64,000 bases of DNA, from NCBI GenBank assembly GCA_021787665.1, contig JAJYLN010000001.1, forward strand, positions 186,001-250,000, written 5' to 3'. Below, one piece after another: positions 25,837-34,006 of the stretch. This stretch comes from a bacterium (GTDB taxonomy: Bacteria > JAMCPX01). Under the pieces are notes generated by a model that saw only the letters and a list, made by a program, of their open reading frames with translations, did not search any database and was not told the origin of the DNA. A program made the translations under genes and the position numbers. The first letter of the stretch is position 1. Every line of letters starts with the position of its first letter.

Positions 25837-26248
25837 AGAGCTGTTCAAAGAGATCATCATAGAGCACTACCAGCACCCGAAGAACCACGGGCACCTCGAC
25901 CATCCTGATGCGAAGTCCGAGGGCTCCAACCCGCTGTGCGGCGACGAACTCCAGATGGAGATCGCCTTCGAGGGCGATCGCATCAAGGACGTCATGTTCA
26001 GCGGCAACGGGTGCTCGATAAGCCAGTCAGCGGCTTCGCTTATGACCGAGGCAATCAAAGGAAAGGCCGTGGGGGACGCAAGGAGGATCATGGAGGAGTA
26101 CAAGCACATGCTGCAGGGCAGCACGTACAATGCAGACATGCTCGGCGATCTCGAGGCCCTGTCTGACGTCAAGAAGTTCCCGGCGAGGGTTAAGTGCGCG
26201 AGCCTGAGCATGGCGGTATTGGACCAGGCGCTGCAGCAGAAGAAGTAG
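25826..26248 (+). CDS. sufU: SufU-type iron-sulfur cluster assembly / sulfur acceptor protein
   Basis: A 140-residue protein with the three conserved cysteines of the SufU/IscU family: NPLCGD (about residue 38), GNGCSIS (about 63) and RVKCASL (about 128). The HPKNHG motif near the start and the spacing insert between the second and third cysteines are those of SufU. It accepts persulfide sulfur from SufS, encoded immediately upstream with overlapping frames. Confidence 0.93.
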   Translation: MSLEELFKEIIIEHYQHPKNHGHLDHPDAKSEGSNPLCGDELQMEIAFEGDRIKDVMFSGNGCSISQSAASLMTEAIKGKAVGDARRIMEEYKHMLQGSTYNADMLGDLEALSDVKKFPARVKCASLSMAVLDQALQQKK

Positions 26249-26261
26249 GGGAAAAGGGGTT

Positions 26262-26294
26262 GTCCGACGCGTCAGACAAGTCGGACCTGTCTGA
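26262..26294. repeat. Short interleaved inverted repeats in sufU-thiM spacer
   Basis: GTCCGAC (26262-26268) pairs with GTCGGAC (26280-26286), and TCAGACA (26272-26278) pairs with TGTCTGA (26288-26294). The two hairpins are mutually exclusive. This resembles degenerate GTCCGAC-type intergenic repeats; no function is evident. Confidence 0.55.
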
Positions 26295-26306
26295 AGAGGA
26301 GGTAGA

Positions 26307-27095
26307 ATGACGATAGACTATTACGGAGATCTTTCGATGATCAGGCGTACGAGGCCCCTCGTTCACCACATAACGAATTACGTGGTGATGAACGTGAGCG
26401 CGAACATCACGCTCTCGCTCGGCGCCTCGCCGGTCATGGCCCACGCCGGTCCTGAAGTCGAGGACATGGCCTCGATCGCGCAGGTGCTCTACCTGAACAT
26501 CGGTACCCTGAGCGATCACTGGATAGACGCGATGCTCGTGGCGGGCAGAACGGCCAACAGGAAACAGGTGCCGGTACTGCTCGACCCGGTGGGTGCCGGG
26601 GCGACCCGGTACAGGACCGAGACGGCGAAGCAGATCCTCAAAGAGATTCACGTGGACGTTCTGAAGGGCAACGCGGGCGAGATGCAGTCGCTCGCCGGCG
26701 AGAAGGTACTCGTAAAGGGAGTGGACGCTGTAACATCCGCAGGTCCGGAGACCGCACGGACCCTTGCACAAGAGTACGGACTCGTCGCGGTCGTGACCGG
26801 CACGAAAGACTTCGTGTCGGACGGCAGGCGGTCGGCCGTCGTGAGCAACGGGAACGCTATGTTCTCGAGAATCACCGGTGCGGGATGCATGCTCGGCTCG
26901 ATCATCGCGAGCTTTATGGCCGTGAACAAGGACTATTTCACAGCGTCCATCGAAGGGCTGGTGTCTTTCGAGATAGCAGGCGAGAATGCCGCGGTAACCA
27001 CGAAGCTGCCCGGGAGCTTCATGACTGAACTGATCAACGAGACCTCGCTCCTCGACAGGGACGCGTACGATCTCGCGCGCGTCGAGCTCGCATAA
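26307..27095 (+). CDS. thiM: Hydroxyethylthiazole kinase ThiM
   Basis: A 262-residue ribokinase-fold kinase. HHITNYVVMNVSAN near the start, SPVMAHA, LLDPVGAGATRYRTE, LKGNAGE and the ATP/anion-hole motif ITGAGCMLGSI (near residue 195, with the catalytic Cys) are all present. It phosphorylates 4-methyl-5-(2-hydroxyethyl)thiazole in thiamine salvage. Shine-Dalgarno GAGGAGG lies just upstream of the ATG. thiE follows 41 bases later. No TPP riboswitch can fit in the short upstream spacer. Confidence 0.94.
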   Translation: MTIDYYGDLSMIRRTRPLVHHITNYVVMNVSANITLSLGASPVMAHAGPEVEDMASIAQVLYLNIGTLSDHWIDAMLVAGRTANRKQVPVLLDPVGAGATRYRTETAKQILKEIHVDVLKGNAGEMQSLAGEKVLVKGVDAVTSAGPETARTLAQEYGLVAVVTGTKDFVSDGRRSAVVSNGNAMFSRITGAGCMLGSIIASFMAVNKDYFTASIEGLVSFEIAGENAAVTTKLPGSFMTELINETSLLDRDAYDLARVELA

Positions 27096-27136
27096 GGTGA
27101 AGAAAAGGCGCTTCCTTTGCTTACTGCATATACCGC

Positions 27137-27781
27137 ATGAGTTCGATTTTGCATGCAAAGCCCCATCTGCCGGCTGGCATATACGGCATTACCTCGCGGG
27201 ACTTCGGGTCCAGCCACGAGCAGTCCGCTCTCTGCCTGCTGAAGGCAGGGGTAAAGATCGTACAGTATCGGGAGAAGGACGCCCCTACGAAAACAATGGT
27301 TGACGAGGCTCTTTCCATAAAAAAACTATGCAGACACTACCGTGCCCTGTTCATCGTCAACGATAGGATGGACATCGCCCTTGCCGTAGACGCGGACGGC
27401 GTCCATATAGGACAGGACGACATGCCCCTCCAGGCCGTGAAAAGGATCTACGGCAGCAGGAGCGGCAAGATCATCGGCGTGTCCGTGGGGGACGAGCAGG
27501 AAGCCAGGGCAGCACAGGCCGGCGGTGCTGACTACCTTGGTGCAGGCGCGGTGTATCCGACATCGACGAAGCACGACAGTACGTCTATCGGGACGGGCAT
27601 GCTCGCACGAATCATGAAGGTCGCACGCGTGCCTGTCTACGCCATCGGCGGTATCCGGCTCCAGCGCCTGAAGGAACTGAAGGCGTACGACGTCTACGGT
27701 GCCGCGGTCATCTCGGCAGTACTGGACACCCCTGACCCGGAGAAGACCGCACAGGTATTCGTGAAGCGCTGGATCTCGTAG
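27137..27781 (+). CDS. thiE: Thiamine phosphate synthase ThiE
   Basis: A 214-residue TIM-barrel enzyme that joins HMP-pyrophosphate and thiazole phosphate. Signature segments are VQYREKDAPTK (about residue 36), FIVNDRMDIALAVDADGVHIGQDDMP, VSVGDEQEA, DYLGAGAVYPTSTK and YAIGGI near the end. It is the last gene of the plus-strand series and converges on rimI with a 21-base gap. Confidence 0.94.
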   Translation: MSSILHAKPHLPAGIYGITSRDFGSSHEQSALCLLKAGVKIVQYREKDAPTKTMVDEALSIKKLCRHYRALFIVNDRMDIALAVDADGVHIGQDDMPLQAVKRIYGSRSGKIIGVSVGDEQEARAAQAGGADYLGAGAVYPTSTKHDSTSIGTGMLARIMKVARVPVYAIGGIRLQRLKELKAYDVYGAAVISAVLDTPDPEKTAQVFVKRWIS

Positions 27782-27802
27782 GGCACGGCCTGCGGACCGC
27801 TC

Positions 27803-28282
27803 CTACAGGACCTTCTTCATGACAAGAGCATCCTCGCCGTTGTCCGCATAGTAGCCCCGCCTGACCCCTATCACCCTGAAATCGTGCCTTATGTAGAGTG
27901 TCAGCGCTGTTATGTTCGATCGCCTTACCTCGAGGAACACAGCGCCTGCACCGAGCTGCCGTGCCGTGCCGATCGAGGTCGCAAGGAGGTTCTTCGCTAT
28001 ACCGCAGCGCCGGTAGGCGGGCAGGACCGCTATGTTCAGGACGTGGAGCTCGTCCACCACCAGGGTGTTCAGGATAAACCCGCGGACCACGCGATCGTGC
28101 CTGTGAGCTGCCACGAAGTTCAATGAATTCGGACTGCGCAGACTTTCGCCGAGCAGGCTGCCGGACCACGGATGCACATACGACCCGATCTCCACCTCCA
28201 GAATGGAACCGAGATCGTCCGGGACCGCACGCCGCACATCGACGGATACTATGCTCTCCAGGAGTTCTTCGTCAACTGCCAT
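27803..28282 (-). CDS. rimI: Ribosomal protein alanine N-acetyltransferase RimI-type GNAT
   Basis: A 159-residue GNAT-fold protein. The acetyl-CoA binding motif A is VLPAYRRCGIAKNLL (about residue 88; R-x-x-G-x-A/G), followed by FLEVRRSNITALTLY and RHDFRVIGVRRGYY, all typical of RimI. It would acetylate the N-terminus of ribosomal protein S18 or act as a related protein acetylase. It lies four bases after fabH at the 3' end of the rib-nusB-fabH operon. Confidence 0.87.
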   Translation of the reverse strand: MAVDEELLESIVSVDVRRAVPDDLGSILEVEIGSYVHPWSGSLLGESLRSPNSLNFVAAHRHDRVVRGFILNTLVVDELHVLNIAVLPAYRRCGIAKNLLATSIGTARQLGAGAVFLEVRRSNITALTLYIRHDFRVIGVRRGYYADNGEDALVMKKVL

Positions 28283-28286
28283 CTAT

Positions 28287-29282
28287 TTACCATCTGATAA
28301 GGGCGGACGCCCAGGTGAAACCTGCCCCGAACGCGGCCACGCAGACGAGCGCGCCTGGCTTCAGCCTGCCGTCCTCCAGTGCATCGTACAGACAGAGCGG
28401 TATCGTCGCAGCAGTCGTGTTGCCGTACTTCTGGATGTTGTGAACGACCTTCTCCGGCGGTATGCCGAGTACACCGCTGACGTACTCGTTGATCCTCATG
28501 TTCGCCTGATGGGGAACGAGCAGATCGATGTCCGGTATTTGGTATCCGTTCGCATTGAGGGCTTCCATGATCGCCTCCGGCATCCGTGTCACCGCGTGTT
28601 TGAATACGTTCCTGCCGTTCATTTTCGGGTAGTGTTTCCCCTGATCGAGCATCTCATGCGTCAGCCTCGGATGATAGACGCTCCCTGGCGCCTCGACCCA
28701 GAGGTCCTTCGCATACTTACCTTCCGCATGCAGGTGTATCGAGAGTATCCCCTTCTTCTCGTCATCGACGGGTCCCACGACGACCGCGCCGGCCCCGTCG
28801 CCGAACAGAACGGCGACGTCCCTGCCCCTCGTCGCAAGCTCGATACCGGTGGAATGAACCTCCGAGCCGATCACGAGCACGTGCTTGAAGGTTTCCGTCC
28901 TGATATACTGGTCCGCCACGGACAGTCCGTAGAGAAAGCCGGTGCACTGGTTTCGCACGTCGAGTGCCCCTATGGTATCGATACCGAGCATGTCCTGCAC
29001 GAGCACACCGGATCCGGGGAAGTTGTAATCCGGGCTCAGCGTCGCGAATATGATGAAATCGATGTCTTCCTTTTTCAGGCCCGCACGTCTGATGGCCTCT
29101 TCGGCGGCCTTTGTTCCCATGAGGGCCGCGCCCTCGTTCTCCGCGGCGAAGCGGCGCTGCTCTATCCCGGTACGCTGCCGTATCCATTCATCCGACGTGT
29201 CCATGAGCTTCTCGAGGTCAACGTTCGTAACGACCTTCTCCGGCAGATACCTGCCCACGCCGAGTATGCGAGACCTTTTCAT
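28287..29282 (-). CDS. fabH: 3-oxoacyl-ACP synthase III FabH
   Basis: A 331-residue thiolase-fold enzyme that starts fatty acid synthesis from acetyl-CoA and malonyl-ACP. The catalytic triad is visible: Cys in DVRNQCTGFLYGL (about residue 113), His in LLVPHQANMRI (about 254) and Asn in YGNTTAATIP (about 286). The N-terminal GVGRYLPEKVVTN and DEWIRQRTGIEQRR motifs are canonical. It is encoded three bases after the M17-N-like gene. Confidence 0.94.
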   Translation of the reverse strand: MKRSRILGVGRYLPEKVVTNVDLEKLMDTSDEWIRQRTGIEQRRFAAENEGAALMGTKAAEEAIRRAGLKKEDIDFIIFATLSPDYNFPGSGVLVQDMLGIDTIGALDVRNQCTGFLYGLSVADQYIRTETFKHVLVIGSEVHSTGIELATRGRDVAVLFGDGAGAVVVGPVDDEKKGILSIHLHAEGKYAKDLWVEAPGSVYHPRLTHEMLDQGKHYPKMNGRNVFKHAVTRMPEAIMEALNANGYQIPDIDLLVPHQANMRINEYVSGVLGIPPEKVVHNIQKYGNTTAATIPLCLYDALEDGRLKPGALVCVAAFGAGFTWASALIRW

Positions 29283-29285
29283 CGT

Positions 29286-29852
29286 TCAATCCTCCTTTTC
29301 TATTATCGACAACGATGCCTCGGGAAAAACACCCATCGCATCCTTGAACGAGCTTATGATGTCGCTGTGGGATACGCTGTCCCACAACAGCCATAACTTA
29401 TACTCCGCTTCCCCCTGCGACGTAAACTTCATAACGCTCAGCGCGATGCCATCCAGCGTCTCGCGGATGTCTGACCCTGCATCGTACAGGGGCGGCAGCA
29501 CATACACGAAGCTGCGGATCGAGAGCCCGGCCAGAGTAGAAAACAGCCCGTCCGTGACCGACGACAGCCTCCCGCGGGAGAGCCCCTTCCTGCTGCCGAG
29601 CCCGTAGACGAGCACCTTCCTCTCCGGATGACACGACTCGGTGAGGCGGAGCAGTAGCCGATCCCCCTCATTCCCGCTGAACCTTCCGGACGCAATCATC
29701 CGGGAGACCTCCCCGCACACCTCCCAGTCGATAACGCCCGTATACCCATGCAGTGGCACATGGCCCTCGAAGACGCCCATGACGATCGGCACCTCCTGCA
29801 GCCCGTCCGACAGTCCGTCGAACGACGTGTCCAGATTTATCTCGACGCTCAC
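29286..29852 (-). CDS. Stand-alone leucyl-aminopeptidase N-terminal (M17_N) domain protein
   Basis: A 188-residue protein resembling the N-terminal macro-like domain of M17 leucyl aminopeptidases: VPIVMGVFEG, IASGRFSGNEGDRLLL, KVLVYGLGSRKGLSRGRL and SFVYVLPPLYDAG match its usual blocks. No catalytic zinc-peptidase domain is present, nor is one found nearby, so it cannot be a peptidase. It overlaps the nusB stop by four bases (ATGA at 29849-29852) and precedes fabH, so it is expressed with them. The function is unknown; ligand or protein binding by the macro-like fold is a guess. Confidence 0.7.
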   Translation of the reverse strand: MSVEINLDTSFDGLSDGLQEVPIVMGVFEGHVPLHGYTGVIDWEVCGEVSRMIASGRFSGNEGDRLLLRLTESCHPERKVLVYGLGSRKGLSRGRLSSVTDGLFSTLAGLSIRSFVYVLPPLYDAGSDIRETLDGIALSVMKFTSQGEAEYKLWLLWDSVSHSDIISSFKDAMGVFPEASLSIIEKED

Positions 29853-30247
29853 ACGCTCCTGCCGATCTGTCGTGCGATCGCATCGAGCACTGCATTGACA
29901 AACTGGAACGAGTCCTTCGCTCCGTATTTCTTGGCCATCTCGATCGCCTCGCTGATCACGACCTTCATCGGTGTCTGCTGCTCATACGCGAGTTCGTACA
30001 CGGCCAGTCTCAGGACGCTCCTGTCGACGACGGCAATCCTCGGAACGGTCCAGCCCTTGAGGTTCTGTGCTATGGATTCGTCTATGGTCACGCGCTTTGC
30101 TGCGATGGCGAGCAGCTTATCCACGGTTATCTGGTCCCACCCGTTCTTCTCTGCGAACTGCCGTACAGAGGATTCCCCATAATCACCGAGAATATCTATG
30201 CTGTACAACGCCCTCAGGAGCCTCTCTCGCTCTTCCCTTTTGCCCAT
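29849..30247 (-). CDS. nusB: Transcription antitermination factor NusB
   Basis: A 132-residue all-helical protein. It starts GKREERERLLRALYSIDI and contains PRIAVVDRSVLRLAVYEL, ISEAIEMAKKYG and FVNAVLDAIAR, the classic NusB pattern. It binds boxA RNA with NusE (S10) in rRNA antitermination. Its start lies inside the end of ribH (34-base overlap), the common ribH-nusB arrangement. Confidence 0.94.
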   Translation of the reverse strand: MGKREERERLLRALYSIDILGDYGESSVRQFAEKNGWDQITVDKLLAIAAKRVTIDESIAQNLKGWTVPRIAVVDRSVLRLAVYELAYEQQTPMKVVISEAIEMAKKYGAKDSFQFVNAVLDAIARQIGRSV

Positions 30248-30723
30248 TTCTTATCGATTTCTTTCGCCATCTCTCTCCTGAGGTTGGCGATCTCCACTGC
30301 ATTCATGGCGGCCTCGTACCCCTTGTTGCCCTGCTTGGTGCCCGCCCGCTCTATCGCCTCCTCTATGGTCTCCGTGGTAAGTATCCCATAGATGATCGGA
30401 AACCCGAGCTCCAGAGACGCATGCGCAATGCCCTTGGTCACTTCGGCGGCGAGGTACTCGTAATGCGACGTGCCGCCCCTGATGATGGCGCTCAGGGCAA
30501 TGACAGCATCGAAGTCCTTTTTTGCAAGCTCCTTTGCGAACAACGGTACCTCGAAGGCGCCCGGCACTTTGACCAGCACCACGTCATCATCGCGGACACC
30601 GAGTCTGGTAAGCGCGTCCCTTGCCCCGTCGACGAGCTTGTCCGTTATAAAATGATTGAATCTGCTGACAACGATACCTATTCTCAGACCCTCACCCTTA
30701 AACTGTCCTTCCACTATTTTCAT
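30214..30723 (-). CDS. ribH: 6,7-dimethyl-8-ribityllumazine synthase
   Basis: A 169-residue protein with the lumazine synthase signatures VSRFNHFITDKLVDGA, VKVPGAFEVPLFA, ALSAIIRGGTSHYEYLAAEVTKG and the C-terminal GTKQGNKGYEAA. It condenses the RibBA product with the RibD product to form lumazine. AAGGAGG lies just before its ATG. It is separated from ribBA by a 215-base spacer. Confidence 0.95.
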   Translation of the reverse strand: MKIVEGQFKGEGLRIGIVVSRFNHFITDKLVDGARDALTRLGVRDDDVVLVKVPGAFEVPLFAKELAKKDFDAVIALSAIIRGGTSHYEYLAAEVTKGIAHASLELGFPIIYGILTTETIEEAIERAGTKQGNKGYEAAMNAVEIANLRREMAKEIDKKWAKGKSERGS

Positions 30724-30938
30724 CGCTACCTCCTTATAAGGGATGTCGTATGATGTCCCTTACTCTTATGCTTCCGTGTTATCCCTCGTACTCGATCACC
30801 CATCCGCAGGATGAGTCGGAGATAAAGGGAGTTACTTTTTTCATGCACCGATCATCCAGCTGCATCATCACGCCCGACGCAAGCCCTGCTTTTGTACCCC
30901 CTCCCCCCCTTATCGTAAGAGAGGAATTATGCAACCCT
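30724..30938. other. Spacer between ribBA and ribH
   Basis: 215 bases holding a pyrimidine-rich tract on the plus strand (G-rich on the transcribed strand) near 30898-30911 and a possible 29-codon minus-strand frame at 30779-30868. No FMN riboswitch core was recognised. Confidence 0.5.
30779..30868 (-). CDS. Possible small ORF, 29 residues
   Basis: ATGATG at 30868 opens a frame with Cys residues at positions 8 and 21, a plausible residue mix (KKVTPFISDS, then CGWVIEYEG) and a TAA stop. It has no clear Shine-Dalgarno and no recognised relatives. It lies between ribBA and ribH on the coding strand and may be chance or a gene remnant. Confidence 0.25.
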   Translation of the reverse strand: MMQLDDRCMKKVTPFISDSSCGWVIEYEG

Positions 30939-32144
30939 TTACTTGATATGCAGGATGTGTCCCATCTTCTCCTGCTTCGTCTTGAGATATCTCTTGTTCA
31001 TCTCATTGGGTGCGATCTCTATCGGTACCCTCTCGGTGACCTCGAGCCCGTAGCCTGCAAGGGCATGGAGCTTCTTCGGATTGTTGGTCATGAGCTTCAT
31101 CTTCTTTATGCCGATATCGGCGAGTATCTGTGCCCCGATGCCGTAGTCCCTGAGGTCCGCCGGGAGGCCGAGCGCGTTGTTTGCCTCGACCGTATCGAGC
31201 CCGTTGTCCTGCAGCTTGTACGTGAGTATCTTGTTCGCGAGCCCGATGCCCCTGCCCTCCTGCCTCAAATAGAGAATAACGCCCTTCCCTTCCTTTTCTA
31301 TCATCTTCATGGCCTCGTGGAGCTGGTTCCCGCAATCGCACCGCAGCGAGCCGAACACGTCGCCGGTGACACACTCAGAATGCACTCTCACGAGCACAGG
31401 CTCTCCGGTGCCCACATCGCCCTTTATCATCGCGAGGTGCTGGTTGTTGTCGAGGTCATTCTCGTAGACGATCGCCCTGAAGACACCGCCGTACGCAGTA
31501 CCGACCTCGGCCTCCGCGACCTTCCTCACGAGCCTCTCCCGCTTCATTCTGTGTTGTATGATGTCCGCTACGGTCACGATGGATATACCGTGTTTCCGCG
31601 AGAATTCTTCCAGATCCGGCATCCGTGCCATCGTTCCGTCGTCCTTCATGATCTCGCATATGACGGCTGCCGGCTTCAGCCCGGCCAGCTTGGCGAGATC
31701 AACCGAACCCTCGGTCTGCCCGGCCCGTGCAAGCACCCCCCCGGCGCTGTACCTCAGGGGAAAGATGTGGCCCGGCCTCACGAGGTCCCACGGCTTCGAT
31801 CCTTCGTCGATAGCGACCCGTATCGTACGGGCCCTATCGTACGCGGATATGCCTGTCGAGACTCCCTCTCTCGCATCGATGGACACGGTAAATGCCGTAC
31901 CGAACCTCGATGTGTTCTCGTTGACCATCGGGGAAATCTGGAGCGCTCTCAGTCGCTCCTCGGTCAGAGACAGGCACACGAGCCCACGGCCGTATGTCGC
32001 CATGAAATTGATGACGTTCGGCGTGACCTTCTCGGCTGCTATGCTGAGATCTCCCTCATTTTCCCTGTTTTCGTCGTCCACGAGGACGACCATCTTTCCC
32101 TGCTGTATCTCCTCTATGGCCTTGTCTATGCTTATTATCGACAT
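30939..32144 (-). CDS. ribBA: Bifunctional DHBP synthase / GTP cyclohydrolase II RibBA
   Basis: A 401-residue fusion. Residues 1-205 are 3,4-dihydroxy-2-butanone 4-phosphate synthase (VLVDDENRENEGDL, FMATYGRGLVC, GHIFPLR); residues 206-401 are GTP cyclohydrolase II with the zinc cysteines in SECVTGDVFGSLRCDCG and YLRQEGRGIGL, RDYGIGAQIL and LMTNNPKK. It feeds both branches of riboflavin synthesis. Its ATG shares a base with the ribE stop (32144), so the genes are translationally coupled. Confidence 0.95.
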   Translation of the reverse strand: MSIISIDKAIEEIQQGKMVVLVDDENRENEGDLSIAAEKVTPNVINFMATYGRGLVCLSLTEERLRALQISPMVNENTSRFGTAFTVSIDAREGVSTGISAYDRARTIRVAIDEGSKPWDLVRPGHIFPLRYSAGGVLARAGQTEGSVDLAKLAGLKPAAVICEIMKDDGTMARMPDLEEFSRKHGISIVTVADIIQHRMKRERLVRKVAEAEVGTAYGGVFRAIVYENDLDNNQHLAMIKGDVGTGEPVLVRVHSECVTGDVFGSLRCDCGNQLHEAMKMIEKEGKGVILYLRQEGRGIGLANKILTYKLQDNGLDTVEANNALGLPADLRDYGIGAQILADIGIKKMKLMTNNPKKLHALAGYGLEVTERVPIEIAPNEMNKRYLKTKQEKMGHILHIK

Positions 32145-32776
32145 TATGCGAACCCTCTCTCTCTAAGAAATGCTTCGGTCATCGTACCGCCCTTCCTGGT
32201 CTTCAGCAAACGTTCCATATACTTTGCAATAATGTCAAACTCTATATTGACGATATCGCCGACCTTTTTGCTCCTGAGATTGGTGTGCTCATAGGTGTAC
32301 GGCAGTACGGCCGTCGTAAACAGCCGCTCGCGTATATCGTACGGCGTAACGCTGATGCCATCGATCGCGATAAACCCTTTTTCTACAAGATAATGCGTTC
32401 TTTCGGACAATTCAAATGTGACGATACGGTACGTGCCGGACGGATGTATCCCGGAAACCAAGGCCGTGCAGTCTATGTGGCCGTTCACGAGATGCCCGTG
32501 CAGCCTGTCCGAGGGCCTGAGCGGCTGTTCCACATTGACGAGATCTCCGCTTCTGCTGCGCTCAAAGTTGGTCTTCTGTATCGTCTCGGAAGATAGGTCG
32601 AAGGTATACCGATCGTGCGCAAGGGACGTCAGGGTAAGGCACGCGCCGTTCACGGCGATGCTATCCCCGATAACCGCCTGCGGGAGCGATCCGATCTCGA
32701 GCGTCATGGATGCACCCGCGTCTTTCCTTTCGATGTTCCGGACAATGCCGGTCTGCTCTATCAATCCCGTAAACAT
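32144..32776 (-). CDS. ribE: Riboflavin synthase alpha subunit
   Basis: A 210-residue protein from the ATG at 32776 (MFTGLIEQTG); a frame opening at 32821 adds 15 non-family residues and is rejected. The two tandem lumazine-binding repeats are seen: GDSIAVNGACLTLT (about residue 35) and the second with GFIAIDGISVTP (about residue 130). It dismutates lumazine to riboflavin. The start follows the ribD stop (32778) by one base. Confidence 0.94.
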   Translation of the reverse strand: MFTGLIEQTGIVRNIERKDAGASMTLEIGSLPQAVIGDSIAVNGACLTLTSLAHDRYTFDLSSETIQKTNFERSRSGDLVNVEQPLRPSDRLHGHLVNGHIDCTALVSGIHPSGTYRIVTFELSERTHYLVEKGFIAIDGISVTPYDIRERLFTTAVLPYTYEHTNLRSKKVGDIVNIEFDIIAKYMERLLKTRKGGTMTEAFLRERGFA

Positions 32777-32777
32777 A

Positions 32778-33881
32778 TCAGTTCCATTCCGGATAGCCCT
32801 GGATAACGCACTCTCCGTCATGGGTATGGACGTCCGCGTCTTTCAGGATAATCGCCTTACACATGTTTTTCAATACTACACCCTGGAACGGATAAAGTCC
32901 ATCCTCTCCGAGGATCTTCGGGGCTATGAACGCATGGACTTTGTCGACGGCCCGCTCCCTGAACACGGCGCCCATGATCCCGGCACCTCCTTCAACGAGT
33001 ACCGACCCAAAGTATACCCCGAGAAGGTCCATCGCATGCTTCATGGATACATAACCGCCGTGCGCCCTGACGCGCACGACCCTGGCCCCTGTTCTCTCGA
33101 GCGCCCTAATCCGTGCAACGTCCCGTGAGGCAGTAACGAGCATCGTCCTGTAGCTATCGTCCTGGTTCTTTATGACCCGCGCGCCGGGCGGTGTCGTGAG
33201 GTAGGTATCGAATATGACCCTGAAAAGCGGCCGGTCCCGTACCGTGACGAGCCTTACCGTGAGTTCCGGATCGTCCTTGATAATGGTGCCCACACCGACA
33301 ACGACCGCGTCGACCGTGTTTCTCAACCCGTGGGCGAGCCTCCTCATATACTCCGAGGTAATCCACTTCGAAGACCCGTCTCCTGCCGCCATCTTCCCAT
33401 CGATGCCCAGGGCCACTTTCACATCGACAAAGGGCAGCCCGGTCGTCACATGCTTGAAATACGCTTCGTTGAGCCTCCTTGCTTTTTCCTCGCAGACGCC
33501 GGATACGACTTCGACACCTGCCCGCCGCAAGTACCGTATCCCCCCTCCCTTTACCCCGGGATTCGTGTCCTTTGCCCCGACGACCACCTTCTTTATCCCG
33601 GCCTGCCTGATGGCGAGCGTACAGGGAGGGGTCCTTCCATAATGGTTGCACGGCTCGAGGGTAACGACCATCGTAGCGCCTGCAGGGACACTTCCCGCAT
33701 CCCTGAGCGCCATGACTTCAGCGTGGGGCTCGCCGGCTCTCTTGTGGAAGCCCCTGCCAATAACCTGCCCTTTCTTATCGACGATGACGGCGCCAACAAG
33801 CGGATTGGGAAACGTCATCCCTGCAGCCTTACCGGCAAGCCGCAGGGCAAGCTCCATATACGGCGAATAGTCCGTAGCCAT
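32778..33881 (-). CDS. ribD: Bifunctional riboflavin deaminase/reductase RibD
   Basis: A 367-residue fusion. The N-terminal cytidine-deaminase-like domain has the zinc motifs HAEVMAL (about residue 53) and LEPCNHYGRTPPC (about 77); the C-terminal reductase domain starts near residue 147 (VDVKVALGIDGKMA, DPELTVR, VEGGAGIMG). It is the first gene of the minus-strand rib-nusB-fabH-rimI operon. The 125-base divergent spacer toward the cytochrome gene is too short for an FMN riboswitch and no core is seen. Confidence 0.94.
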   Translation of the reverse strand: MATDYSPYMELALRLAGKAAGMTFPNPLVGAVIVDKKGQVIGRGFHKRAGEPHAEVMALRDAGSVPAGATMVVTLEPCNHYGRTPPCTLAIRQAGIKKVVVGAKDTNPGVKGGGIRYLRRAGVEVVSGVCEEKARRLNEAYFKHVTTGLPFVDVKVALGIDGKMAAGDGSSKWITSEYMRRLAHGLRNTVDAVVVGVGTIIKDDPELTVRLVTVRDRPLFRVIFDTYLTTPPGARVIKNQDDSYRTMLVTASRDVARIRALERTGARVVRVRAHGGYVSMKHAMDLLGVYFGSVLVEGGAGIMGAVFRERAVDKVHAFIAPKILGEDGLYPFQGVVLKNMCKAIILKDADVHTHDGECVIQGYPEWN

Positions 33882-34006
33882 AGATACGATTTATGCATGC
33901 TTTGTGCCTCCTGACAAGCATGACGCCGGTCCGCAGCATGGTATGCCCAAAAAAAATAGTGCTATCTGGCATGTTTCATGCATATGATTTCGCGGAGGAA
34001 ATGGAC

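Noticed and set aside
26249-26306. TPP riboswitch before thiM
   Set aside because: The spacer is 58 bases, too short for a THI element, and only small inverted repeats are present.
30750-32294. 514-codon open frame on the plus strand opposite ribBA
   Set aside because: It lies antisense to ribBA with its canonical motifs and shows no recognisable protein features.
32777-32821. 15-codon upstream extension of ribE
   Set aside because: Riboflavin synthase alpha begins MFTGLIEQ in its family; the extension lies within the end of ribD.
33882-34006. FMN riboswitch before ribD
   Set aside because: The spacer to the cytochrome gene is only 125 bases and no conserved core helices were seen.
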